From the NCBI GenBank assembly GCA_018806985.1, contig JADANN010000032.1:584001-648000 (forward strand): DNA of 64,000 nucleotides. The letters run 5' to 3'. The stretch is from Angiostrongylus vasorum (taxonomy: Eukaryota; Nematoda; Chromadorea; Rhabditida; Metastrongylidae). Below, piece by piece: positions 10,440 to 21,645 of this stretch. The notes beneath the pieces are model-generated. The model did not search any database. It was given only the letters and a program-made list of their open reading frames with translations, and was not told where the DNA came from. A program made the position numbers and the translations under genes. How positions within the stretch are numbered: position 1 is the first letter of the stretch; each line of letters starts with the position of its first letter.

Positions 10440-11345
10440 TCTAGGACAGTCAGAATATGTAAAATTCAGGCGAGAAGAATCAACCCGGAACTAGCTTCCA
10501 TTCTTAAACAACCTTCATATCAAACCGAATAAGTTACGCCATTAAAAAGTGCCTAAGAAAAGTGGTCTTCAAAGTTATGTGGCGGTTACTGACCTCTCTC
10601 CCACCCAGTACCCTACGCCGTCAGTTAGTTCGCAACCGCCTCTGTGATCGTGTGTGCAGCTAAGGAAACTGTATGATCTGTCTTAACGGAAGAGACGGGA
10701 ACTGCATGTGTTCAGGTACAATATACTTGTTATCATGTAATTCATACGGTGAGGAATACACACTTTAACACAGACACAGGTAGACCACTTTGTGTCCGCC
10801 TAAAAAGAATTAGTCTAGATGGGAAAGTTAAAACTCGTCAAAGCACTCCTCTAGATACACATAGGCACAAAAGCACTATGGCGATGATTTTGAAGTGACT
10901 GTCCCGGTCCTAGTGCAAGAATCAAGCACATAAACGCGCAAAACTCTTGAGGCGTTTTGGATAAATTTCAAAAATCCAAAGATGAACCGGAAAGACAAAT
11001 TCCTCACTATCACACGTGACCTGGCGCCTTGTTTCAAAATGATTTTTTGACCTGGGTGGCTCCTGGTCGTCATCCCACATGAACAACACGCGGGCAGTCC
11101 CACTCGTAACAGCACAGTGAGTAGTTCTTTCAAACAATATGGCGTTTACTTCTATGTTTGATCTTCACTAATACTATAGATATTTCTCAGAACTATAAAG
11201 TTACTGTTACATGAAACAAGTCCAGGCTCTGAGGAAGGCAAAATCGCCGAAACGTCAGTCAAAATCGACCAACAACGACGACAGCCTATATCAAGTTCGC
11301 AAAAAGCTCAACAAGATCAGTTCACAAGAACATAAAACCTATCTC
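10440..11345 (+). mobile_element. Penelope-like element fragment, right arm of an inverted dimer
   Basis: This is the mirror copy of the left arm in + orientation. It has the linker (near 10500-10560), a degraded GIY-YIG domain around 10730-11000 ending in the family signature RKTLEAFWINFKNPKMNRK (10938-10995), and a 3' terminal hammerhead at 11225-11260. The centre of the palindrome is near 10430: 'ttaagaatggaggccagttc' on the left is the near reverse complement of bases about 10485-10506. Confidence 0.82.
11225..11260 (+). ncRNA. Predicted type I hammerhead ribozyme
   Basis: The order is GGCT, CTGAGGA, stem II GGC/GCC, GAAAC, GTC, AGTC. Stem I pairs fully (one G-U). This is among the best cores in the window. 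Stem III is minimal. Confidence 0.68.
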
Positions 11346-11353
11346 TTGTCTTA

Positions 11354-11632
11354 ATCTTCCTCGAACACGGAAAACATTTCGAAGAGATTGAAACCAAAGC
11401 CGTTTTATCAGTACATGTCGAACACGAACTTATCCTATATGGAGGATCTATCGCAACAATTTACCATGAAAATATGAAGAATGTGTCGAGCGTTCTCATT
11501 TCCAGCGGAAAATTATCAGATAGGTTAACTTCATCTCGTCATCGTGACAATAAGTCGCTCTACCCATGGATGGGAAGAAATGAACATTTCATTCTTCTGG
11601 ACGAAATCGTCATACCTGAGAATTACCAGTGA
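11354..11632 (+). other. Unrecognised open frame after the PLE arm
   Basis: About 92 codons stay open, without an ATG near the start, and end at a TGA. The translation is polar and not low-complexity (it includes VEHELILYGGSIATIYHENM and PWMGRNEHFILLDEI). I do not recognise a family. It could be a lone exon, part of a transposon, or chance. No acceptor or donor fits convincingly. Confidence 0.25.
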
Positions 11633-11639
11633 AGCACAG

Positions 11640-12039
11640 ACAATAGTCAGAGAGTTAGAGCAGACATGACTGCACATAAATCGCAGGAAAACAGTCCTAA
11701 GACGTTGATCACGTGACGTAGGACGAGTCGATATGGATGTTTCTTAATTCGAATCCACACTTCCACATGTTCCTATGGTGTTCAGTGAAGATGGAAAATG
11801 ACATGAACGAAAACGAGAGGAGTTGAATAGAAGAACGAGTGCAGTATAGGTGTTACGTGAGGCCACCTACTAACTAGAAGACGCAAGCTCGCGTGTCCAT
11901 GTCGCGCCCACGTAGCAGAGCGTAATGTTGAAGGCACCTCGACAATATTGACAATTTTACCCAACACACAGAAAGCACCTAAGTGATGTTGTTAGGGAAT
12001 ATGGCTGAAGTAATTCCCACGACCAACTTTCTATTAAAC
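11640..12039. other. No feature recognised
   Basis: No coding signature or repeat family was identified in this 400 bp. Confidence 0.4.
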
Positions 12040-12345
12040 TCTGTATTGATCGAACAATTCTTTATATTTTTGTTTATCAAACACGAGGTATTATCTTATT
12101 TCTTTATTTACGAAAAAGCTGACGTCAAGCGGATTTTCGGCCTCCTCAGGAACTAGAAGGGTCAAGTTGACTTTGCTGCGATGCTTGAAATATATTGGAA
12201 TGGTGAACACACAATGCGAAGGAACGGCGCAAACTATACGCCTATGCGTGCTACTGTATGAATGGCGATAACGCGAATTCCCCGTTTGGAATGAGCGATT
12301 GCTTCTAGGTGATGACGTCATAGCAGCGAGAGTTGTACTTCAGCC
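12040..12345 (-). repeat. PLE 3' terminal fragment
   Basis: Starting from 'ttgatcgaacaattc' the fragment has the PLE terminal order: 'aaacacgaggtattat', then a decayed hammerhead (CTGAGGA kept, GAAAC changed to TTGAC, about 12117-12150), then unrelated flanking sequence. Confidence 0.6.
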
Positions 12346-12374
12346 TTCGGCAGCAAACAATTGATTCAAATACT

Positions 12375-12560
12375 GAATATTTCACAATGGTGGTGAGATA
12401 TTTGCAAACTCCGAACCGTAGGTGTCTTCGGTTGAGACCGAACATGCTATTACCGTTTCTGGGGACTAACGCGTTCAGCACCACACCATGCGCGTCCTTC
12501 GTTTCGCCTTTCTCTCAGCCGTTTTCTATAGGTGCATGTTTTACACTGGACATTTCGTCT
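12375..12560 (+). repeat. F1 single arm
   Basis: This is one arm of the F1 family (atttgcaaactccgaaccgt, then cgttcagcaccacaccatgc, then cttcgtttcgcctttctctc). No inverted partner lies nearby, so it is either a solo or a truncated copy. Confidence 0.8.
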
Positions 12561-13155
12561 TGCAGCATATTCAATTAGGTGACCCAGGCTTTGGAAAGTC
12601 ACTTCATCTTCAAGATCCAGAGGATGATATAGCAAAAGCGATAGGTTGATTATTTATGAGAAATGGCAATCTCATATGAGCCTATAGTGTACGATGGTGC
12701 TTGTGAGTAGCATTAATCAGCCGTTTAAGCTATTGGGAACAATGTATGGACGACAAAGAATACTTTCATACGTCATTATGCTCGGGACAGATCACCACAA
12801 GAAATGAAATGGGAAATGTTTTGAATCTCAGACGACTCGTGGAGACGGGCTACGAAGGATGCAAACAAGAAACCTTAAAGGAATATGTATTTTCTTTATG
12901 GTCAATCCAGAATTGAAGACGTTACTTCCAAGATAATCCGTTGCTTATGATCAGACTAGTCACTAAATGGCATGCGAATATCTGAAAATGACCAACATAA
13001 TAAGCAAGACATTAATTTGATTAAAAATACTTTATCGGATTATCATGCTTTTGAATTAGACATTATAAATGTGTTGAAAAACCACTTGTTCAGAAGAAAG
13101 GCCAACAGCAATGAAAAAAAGGCACTTGCTGAGAAGGCACCTGAACTACGAAAGG

Positions 13156-16100
13156 TTAGTTCACGAGGTTACTTTGTTCTTTTAAAAACTGGTAGACAAT
13201 GGCGAAATCCTTCTTAGCATAACTGGGATTTTGAGCGATCAGCCGGTATATCTGATGTGCCAATGATCCTAAAGGTGTCGGGGCTTGCACAGTAGTTGAA
13301 GCATTCTGTGCCAGTGATAAGTCCTTAAAGAATAAAGAGTGTCATTACAATGACCAAATGAATCACGCTAATACCTATAGGACTAAAAATCTTTTGCTAG
13401 TGTTCAGGCACTTGCTGTATTTTCGAAATAAATGGTTAAAAATGAGAATCTGGATTAATACGTTCTTAATGATGATGAAATAGGAGCAAAGCTCGGAACC
13501 TTAGGTGAGCTCCGAACACGCGACTAACCTTTCGAGGGGCTCACGTGTTATCAGCTGCGCGACCGAAGCCATTGATTTGCCTTTATCTCAATCATTAAAA
13601 ATTATAATTTCGACTGCAGCTTCAGATTGACTTGGTTAAATGCCGATTTGTGCTTCACAGATCATTCTCGCTGACGGGAGATTGGTGATAGCATAGTCAA
13701 GGTAAAAAAATTGACCAAGCTAAAGGTAAAGCAAAGGCCTCGGTGGTGCAGTAGATAACACATGAGCTCGTGGAAAGGGTAATCGCATGTTAGAAGCTCA
13801 CTTGAGCTTTCGAGTTTGTTCATATCTAGGCATCACTGCGGTTGCATTTAACATAGTGCCGCCTCATGAAAAAACAGTGGGTGGTAAGTGAAAAGTTGTG
13901 CATTGTTTTATTCCACACAATACCCTGCTAAAAAAATAACAGACACAAATAAAAGCTAAAGAATATTATTACTTTCATATATGACTCCTACATACCTCCC
14001 TCATAAAGGGACCTCAGGCAGGTTAGTCGGAAAGCTACATGGCCAATCACCAGGAGGTGGATGGGTGGTTAATCGTGAAGCGACGTTATGCTTTCCTGAG
14101 ACGCAGGTGGATCCAGGGGAGGCACTTTCCGTCTCTGCTGCGCCGGTTTGACACATACCTTCTGTGTTCACGAGGATGTATTCATGCACGCGTAGGGGGT
14201 CGTCTAGCGCAGTAGTTAGAGGTGCCTTGTAGTACACATGGTTCGAATATACGCTGGAGGCTCATCAAGCCTTCCATGCCTCTGGGATCAGCAAATTGCT
14301 ACCAGTCCTCTCTGGGGGGATAGCAGCACTGACTCGATACATCGGTAGGTAACCGTGAGTCATTGTACAGGTCAGATATGCATTCAGTCATCTCTAATGG
14401 TGTTTGATGAAGCCGAATGCATGGCCCATCACTCACGGATTGATAAACGTCGAAAGCTCCATCCTTCACCCCTTTATCCACGTATGCGTGCATGGGTGTG
14501 TCCTGTTCCATATATATGCAGACTGTATTCTACGAGCCGATTCGGCCAAAAGCATCCAACAAAGTGACTAGGACGTATCAGAACTCAGCAAGCTCTACGC
14601 TGGCTATTAAATGCTATGCTAAATTACACAGTGAAATAAGTGAGCCTCACTTCCCTCATCCTGAAAAAGCCCTCAATAGGGCAGCGCTGTATAGGACCAG
14701 TAGGGTTAGGCTGTTAAAATCTCAGGGGCATGTTGGCTGCCTAAAACCCAAAGAGCTAAGGTGACGATCTGTACCTGCAATGCATATTCACTTGCATCTG
14801 AGTCCTCGATAGAAGACTTGATCATAGAGGCGAGAACGAAGAGGTGGGTCATATGACTAACTGAGGCGAGAAGGCTCCACCCATTTATCGCCGTTTATGA
14901 CGCCGGAAAAGAATTGTTCTTCGGAACATGCGACAATGTAGAAGTCAGCGGCATCGGCGTTCTCGTCAACATGAGTTTAGCCAAGAACATCAATTCACTA
15001 AAGTAGGACGTCTACGATTGAAGAGATGTAAATCAATACCGATCATCACCATCTTCGTCGTCTACGCACCGATATCAGACTATGACGAAGAAGTCGAAGC
15101 GATCTATATGAACTTGGAAACTTCTACAGAAAAGACCATACATCCTTCAAGGTCATTACTAGAGATTTTAACGTTAAAACTGGAACCTGAAGAACGTCCG
15201 AAGAACGTGTCACATTGGGACTCACGGATTAGAATGAAAGAAGTAGGGGTGAGCAGCTGAGCTTATCACGACAACCAAGACCATTGACGGTAACTCGCAA
15301 TTCCAGAAGCTCCACTCTCAACGCTGGAAGTGACAGTCTCCCAATGAAGAGTATCGTAACGAAAGAGATCACATCATAGTAAACTGAGGATTTTGCCTAA
15401 ATGGTACAACTGTTGTCTCAAAATTCTACATGAGATCGAACCATAGCTTCATCCGCGGAAGATTTCACTTTTTGGTGAAGAAAGTCGCGAACGGAGGTAA
15501 CTTGCAAAAAGCGAAGTCCCAAAACTATAGAAATTGGGATCTAATTGGATCACTAGTCGGCTCTTGGGAAGATGGCGTTATCAGTAACATCCATGAGGAT
15601 TACGACCTGCTTGTTCAACATCTTCACGTTAGTTAATTTGCAAAAACAGTGCAGACAGGTGATAAATGATCTTAAGGAGAGAAGATCAGTTGTTATGGCC
15701 GAAAAGAGTGGGAAAAGCATTCGCAAATCTTACAGAAACTCTGCCAATTGCAAAAAGCAAGATTGCTGAACTCAATGGCGCGTACGAACAGTTTAAACCT
15801 CCAGAAACGAGAAAATTATTCACACGTTCACCTGTCTTCATACGAAATAAAGGAGGACGGACATGTCGTACCAGCGGTTCTCACAACCGAAATGCGACGC
15901 TCTATTTCGTCGGTGAAGAATCGAACAGCACCGATCCGGACAGGATAAGACCAGAACACCTGAAGAACCTTCCACCAGTCCTCGTAGACACACGGGCTGG
16001 GCTCTTCACACGTTACCTGTCTGAATGTAAGGTTCCTACTCAGTGGAGGACCAGCAAGACCGTATTATAGATCAAGAAGGGTGATCTCCACGATGTCGGC

Positions 16101-19100
16101 AAGTATCGCCCAATATCTGTCGCCTATGAACGCTCCACTCGAGTGGTCCTAAACACGACTGACATAAGCAGTCATGGTTTCGAAAATGATTCAGTACGAT
16201 GGACTACATTGACACCAAAGCAAGAACCAACGAAGTGTCGCGGGAGACCGCTTTGCCTCACTTTCATCGATTTAAGGAAAGTTTTTGACTTAGCTGGGAA
16301 AGAAGAAGTCATGGAAGCCCGTCCTGGAGAGCCGAGGCATCTCTAATATAAAGATTCTTGTTGAGCAAAATGAAAATTTCACAACAAGGTATCACCGTTT
16401 TACAACTATATTAATATCGATGTTAAACGAAGTGTTAGGCAACGCGACACCATTTCACCAAAATTATTTGCCGCCACCCTCGATAACGTCATGCCAGCGC
16501 TAGAATGGGACAACATGAGAGCGGAAACCGATGGTTGCCAATTACACCATCTTGGCTTTGCCGATGACGTCGTTTTATAACAACAAGCATTAACCAAACG
16601 GAACGAATGCTTGCCGACTTTGACAAAGCCTGTGGAAAAACTTTGCTTCAACGGTGTTAGGAACGGACTGGTTTCGCACGCCCGATTCACGCTCAACGGA
16701 ACGAATATCTCCGAATGCTCTAGTTACGTCTATATAAGTGAGGGAATCAACACGATGAACGACTTAGCTCCAGAGCTGAGCAGGAGGAAGCCAGAGGCTT
16801 AAGCAGCTTTCAAAAGCATTGAGGATGTAGTGAGGAGAACAAAGAACACCCGACTCCTTTTCCGTTCATCTTTTCGACTCGACTCTTGCTGCCCTGACGT
16901 ATGCGTGACAAATCTGGTCGATGCTTGAAAAGAATGAAGGATCACTGTGTGATTCCATGCAGTCTAAAAGATGATGGTGCGAGTATCCCGCATCAGGTAA
17001 GTGATGGAAGGGATTCGAAGCTCCCACCTACGTAAGGGCGATCAAGAACCAAAGACGCCGTTCTATATGCCAACCTGTCGAAGATATGGCGGGCAGGACT
17101 CAGAATGCGTATGAACGATAACCGATAGAAAAGAGCCGTTAGTGATTGAATTCCTCGGATGTCAAACGTGTTGCAGGAGGCCACCGACGTGATGGTTAGA
17201 GATCTTCAGGAACACTCCAGAAGAAAGATATGATGCTCCGCGAGATCCTACACAGAGCAGAAGCCATTGCGCTACTCTTGCACCTGACAGGGAAAAATGT
17301 AAGATTCACTAGCGCCCGCTCGGGTCACTAGACGATCAACGAAACGACGAGTGCAATTGATGTGACCCTTTATCACATCTACTGTGCTGATGGCAACAAT
17401 TCTTAAATTCCATTTGTTTTCCTCTCATTCATCGTCCACGAAGGTCTTCGAACATTTAAAGTGCTGTTTTGGCTGCTGACCCAGGATTTTGTTCTGTTTA
17501 TGAATATCGTAATGTGCTGATCGAGTCGATTTTCCACGCAAGTGAACCACTTTGCTTCCTAATGGACTGCATCAATAAGAACCCCACTATCGTTCTCACC
17601 CAGATCAACTATTAACTTAGAAAAATCTTGTAATTCAATCACCTTTGCCATAAGAGTGCATCCGAAACCACCTTGATACCCATTACTGGGTGGGATTCCT
17701 TCAATCACTCCAGGAACTGGATTGTACGTATCAGACGACCAACAGCGACCAGAAGACGTGTTTATAACACCAGCCAAAACTTTCGGATCCAAGCCCATCC
17801 TAAAAACACAATAGCTTGAAAAGGTACAAATTACTAGCAAATAAATCCTTCTCTACAAATTTACACAACTCACTTAATTCCAAGATTCATAGTTTCGGAG
17901 ACACCAACCATCTGAATTCCCAAAAGCATGTTGTTACAGATTTTGGCTGCTTGGCCTGTACCAACTTCTCCACAGTTAACCTACGAAACCTTCACCTCAA
18001 ATTCTTCGGAAGATGGAAAACATAGAGAAGAGAATACACATTTGTAAGTTGTAAACTTAAAAAACCGGTAAAGCTTGCACAACAGGGCTACTGTAAAACC
18101 ACAGAACAGTACTGTAGACTATATATTGAAATCAAAAAAAAAGGATAAAGCTCCCGGCGTTGATCAATCCCGAGGGATGTGCCGCGCATTCGATCTCATT
18201 AAGCATCATCGGGGGTGACTGAATGCATATCTGGCCTTTACAGATCCTGTGTGTATTGCAGGGCGTCTCCGACCACTGCGCCACACGCGCCTCATTTATT
18301 TTATTATTTTGGAGATATCCCACTGAAATCCACTTACCACATTCTTGCCCATTAACTTGATAATTGCAGCCGCACGATCAAATGTCTCTTGGCACCTTCC
18401 AGTTCCTACCATAAAAGTAAGTGTTGCATTCTGAGCACCTCAACAAAATCTTTTAGGACCAATTCGTTTATTCCGCTGGAGATGTGATCGAATTTATGGA
18501 TAGAAAACTAAACCTGTTACACCTCCTGAAACAGGAGCATCAACGTATGTGCACTGCTTGCTCTTGCACCATCCCGCTACTTCGATGGAGACACTTTGAT
18601 CAATGGTTGAAGAGTCTATACAAAGACTTCCTGGTTGTATAGATCTAGGGAAGCATGAGTAAACAATGCAACCACTTTTTATTTTTTTGCCTACTCTTTT
18701 TTCATTACAGGGTATGATGTGAAATACAATTTCAATGGTGTTGAGATAATTGCAAAACTCCGGACCTCAGGTGTCCACGGCGGGGATCGAACCTAGCTAC
18801 TAGCCTTTGCATGGGCTGACGTGTTTACCACCATACCATGCGTGTCCTTCGTTTCGCCTTTCTCTCAGCCGTGTTTCTATAGATGCTGTTAGCAATCATC
18901 CGTCTACGGGATTGAGGCTGAGATAAAGGCGAACCGAAGGACATGCACGGTTTAGTGGTCAACACGTCAGCCCCAGGAAAGAGTAATAATGAAGCTCGAT
19001 TCGATCCCAACCGCAGACACCTGCGGTCCGCAGTTTTGCAAACATCTCAGAATCATTGTAGTTGCATGAGTAAACATTTCTATGTTAGTATGATCGTATA

Positions 19101-19557
19101 TATATATCTCTACGATGAGACCTCAAAGACTTTCGATGTAAATGTCTCGCTATGAGGTGATGAAACCATATACACATCCTGTCATGACTCCAGAAAAATT
19201 GTAACCCCTAAGTAATAATATAGTGCCCCTCCATGTCTAACGCCTCATAATTGTCTAGAATTTTTTCATGGATCTGCTCCTTTTTTAAGTAAAAGCATAA
19301 AACCAACTTTAGTAGACCATCATGCCCGCCATAGGCATTCCTAACGTGAGGACTGCTTGGGAGCATAGTAATGATGTCCTTAACCGCGGCTGCCACATCA
19401 GCGGGACACTTTGCAACGTCAGCCCCTTCGGCTTTAAAAGATGGTAGGACGGTTCCATTAACGTCATACACTATCAGTTTACGTCCATTTTTCATCAGAT
19501 TTCGTGCCATATGTGCACCCATGTTGCCCAGTCCGATAAATCCGATTGCAGACATTC
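13156..19557 (-). CDS. 3-hydroxyisobutyrate dehydrogenase (HIBADH)
   Basis: HIBADH oxidises 3-hydroxyisobutyrate to methylmalonate semialdehyde with NAD+ in valine catabolism, normally in mitochondria. Exons: 19308-19557, 18514-18644, 18338-18438, 17874-17980, 17643-17799 and, after a 4.3 kb intron, 13156-13323 (stop at 13156-13158). A frame from ATG 19555 gives 303 aa with all phases agreeing. Landmarks are the Rossmann motif GFIGLGNMG at the N-terminus, [21 protein letters not shown] (substrate loop), [15 protein letters not shown] with the catalytic lysine, [16 protein letters not shown] and, in the last exon, [10 protein letters not shown] and [10 protein letters not shown]. The expected mitochondrial leader is absent: exon 1 begins at an acceptor (agttcag, 19558-19564) two bases before the ATG. 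So there is either an unfound upstream leader exon or a trans-spliced leaderless form. Confidence 0.94.
13485..13915. repeat. F1 foldback element (degenerate) in HIBADH intron
   Basis: Two inverted tRNA-like arms are present: about 13488-13572 on the - strand (ggtgagctccgaacacgcga... ccgaagcc) and 13738-13805 on the + strand (gcctcggtggtgcagtagat, then gagctcgtggaaaggg). The right arm continues into the F1 end (gcatcactgcggttgcattt). Confidence 0.75.
13990..17535 (+). mobile_element. RTE-B copy 1 (RTE-type LINE), defective
   Basis: An RTE-clade non-LTR retrotransposon lies antisense inside HIBADH intron 13324-17642. The order is a 5' leader shared with copy 2 (13990-14190), an embedded SINE1 (14185-14478), AP-endonuclease remnants (about 14880-15370, [14 protein letters not shown] at 15040-15075), a reverse transcriptase (15870-16800) and a C-terminal domain (16990-17300). 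RT landmarks are [19 protein letters not shown] sequence around 15930, [14 protein letters not shown] at about 16245-16285 and an intact FADD at 16557-16568 that is followed at once by a stop. Many stops and shifts make it non-functional. Confidence 0.9.
14185..14478 (+). repeat. SINE1 copy at the 5' end of RTE-B copy 1
   Basis: The tRNA-like head has an A box (CTAGCGCAGTAGTTAGAGG) and a B box (GGTTCGAATAT). The SINE1 body and the 'ctccatccttcacccctttatcc' tail follow. The same module sits at the same place upstream of RTE-B copy 2. Confidence 0.85.
18138..18297 (-). repeat. SINE1 copy with internal deletion
   Basis: The tail and 3' body (18145-18245) are joined directly to the tRNA-like head (GCGTGTGGCGCAGTGGTCGG on the - strand). 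About 120 bp of central body is missing. It lies in the HIBADH intron 17981-18337. Confidence 0.85.
18715..19065. repeat. F1 foldback element in HIBADH intron
   Basis: The left arm has gcaaaactccggacctcagg and the right arm has cctgcggtccgcagttttgc. Both arms carry the tRNA-like segment (GTGGTCAACACGTCAGCCCC with GATTCGATCCC on the + strand). The outer ends are gtatgatgtgaaatacaa and catttt-flanked remnants. It lies in intron 18645-19307. Confidence 0.85.
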
Positions 19558-19747
19558 CTGAACTATCTATGATTCAAATTCTCATGCTCTCAAAAATAAA
19601 AGCAGAGAAAAGAGGAAGATGTTGATGAGCTCCACTAAAAATGCGATGAGAATACCTTTTGAAAATCTTGATGAACTCCTTATTTAACTGGATATTCGAC
19701 ATATGTATGACGATAAGACTGAATTGAAACTCGGGAACTGACAACAT

Positions 19748-20025
19748 AAAAAAATTAAAGCTTTCGGCAATGACCAAACCGCGAGAGATGCGCCATGCAT
19801 TCGACTTCATTTAGCATCGTTGGAGGAGAATGAATGCATATCTGGCCTATACAGTGACTAGCGGTGATCTGCTGATGTATCGAGTCAGTGCTGCTATCCT
19901 GCCAGACAAGTCTGGTGCCAATTTGCAGACCCGAAAGGATGAAAGGCTTGGTGAGCCTGGGGCGCCGGGATCGATCCCGTGCGTATTACAGGGCGCGTCC
20001 GATCACTGCGCCACACGCACTCCAT
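19748..20025 (-). repeat. SINE1 copy upstream of HIBADH
   Basis: This is a nearly full-length copy. On the - strand it starts GCGTGTGGCGCAGTGATCGG, with B box GGATCGATCCC, and ends in an A/T-rich tail (AAAGCTTTAATTTTTTTATG). Confidence 0.88.
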
Positions 20026-21645
20026 TGATTGATAACATACGGATAATCAGTTGAACACTGGAACACTAATTCCGACTGATGCAGTTCCTACTTACAGTGG
20101 TGGAAACTATGGCATGAAGAGGAAATGAACACTCACGTGATGCAGTGATGGTTCACCGAGAGGAAATCCCCAGTATGAGAGAAGAAGAACGACTTCGATA
20201 TCCCCGGTTTGCTATCCAGAATGCTGTTGTTACTGATAACACAAACATTTCAACTGGAAAATGATAAGGCTACTCACAAATATCCTTACTATTGGCTCGT
20301 TACGAAATATATTTGGGTTAGTAAAAAGAACCCACATGGAAGACCTTACACATTGGTAACCTATGTCTGGTCCATGAACACGGACTGGTGTTAGAGGAAA
20401 CATAATTCTGGATAGACCACCAATTCAGTCTAGCATATCTTACGAACACTTGAGACGTCCAAGGAATACTGATAACTGCTTGGCAGAACTCTGTAGAATA
20501 CAATGAGCAGCATGGGCTACGCTCAGGACTTCGATAAAGATTTCTGATCAGCCTACTAATCCCGAACTAAGCGCTCACTTACATGACAGCACACTTTTTC
20601 CAACTTTTGTGTTATGCAGCAGAAACAAAAGGTGATACTTCAACCATATCGAGAGAACTGCACCCAATATAGAGAACACACAAACAACGTCTTCCGAAGA
20701 AGAACCGTTTAAGTCGAAACGAAACCCACATTTGTAGTTCAGACCTTCGAGGAATAACGCATCCTCGAGTCCCAGAAGAATAAGCCTCAAAAACCGAATA
20801 TCAATCGGCTTACCATACAATAAGAAGAAAAGACAACTGGGAGACGAAAAAAACAACAGAGTGCCTAGGGAGAATCAAAACTATCACGAATAAGAGCACC
20901 ACGACGATGAGCGTGTGTGCTCATCAACGGAGCAAACCACTAAACTCGTAGAGAAAAATCAACTTCCATATACTCTACCTGGATCCGAATCCACACTCGA
21001 GTAGTACTACTATGGAAGACGGTTACAACACAACAAAACGAACCCGAAAAAATCCTGGACCCTTACGACAAGTAAAGACGAGGTCATCTACGTACTAAAG
21101 CGAGCACGTATACCTGGTTCATACCCGCAAACTGTTGTGCCTCTACTACATCTTCAATTCATCCAGTTAACAACGTTCCGTACCTCCATCTTGAGAATCC
21201 TCGCCATCCACAAAATTTTACAAAATCTAACCCATAAAACTGTCGTGTGCACTCTCTTCCATACGATGAAATCAGCATACGGGGACAATGGCGCCCAGTG
21301 CCGTCATGATAGGATCTGACAGTTCAAAGCGACGAAATCGAAGCACCTGACAATACTGTTTAGCTACCAATGTCCATACGCCCTACAATGACAATGATTC
21401 ACTAGTGATTTTTTTAATATACAAGTTAATAGTGATGAACATCCTTCGCATAGAATAACATTTTCACCAAACTTTATTCGTTCTCTACCAACAATTGTAA
21501 ATACTGTATTTTCGACCTACAACGCGAACATTACATTGAACACTAAGTATCCAGCGACAACAAACTGCATGAATCCGGAAAACCCGAGGTAACCCAGATG
21601 CACACACATCCCCAAAACACATTTGAGTTGCGAGTGATGTCCTAA
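20026..21645. other. Interval between har-1 and HIBADH, nothing recognised
   Basis: No family match was found on either strand. The weak open frames (for example 20575-20856 on the - strand) lack recognisable motifs. A HIBADH leader exon could lie here but I could not identify one. Confidence 0.4.

Noticed and set aside
12972..13217. 81-codon + strand ORF
   Set aside because: Overlaps, on the opposite strand, the real last exon of HIBADH; no family match of its own.
13738..13805. tRNA-like sequence GCCTCGGTGGTGCAGTAG...
   Set aside because: It is an arm of F1 with a decayed T arm; the same sequence recurs in inverted orientation in other copies.
17559..17642. HIBADH ending at the stop after exon 17643-17799
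   Set aside because: The tail is intron read-through after a gtgatt donor; the true conserved C-terminus is at 13156-13323.
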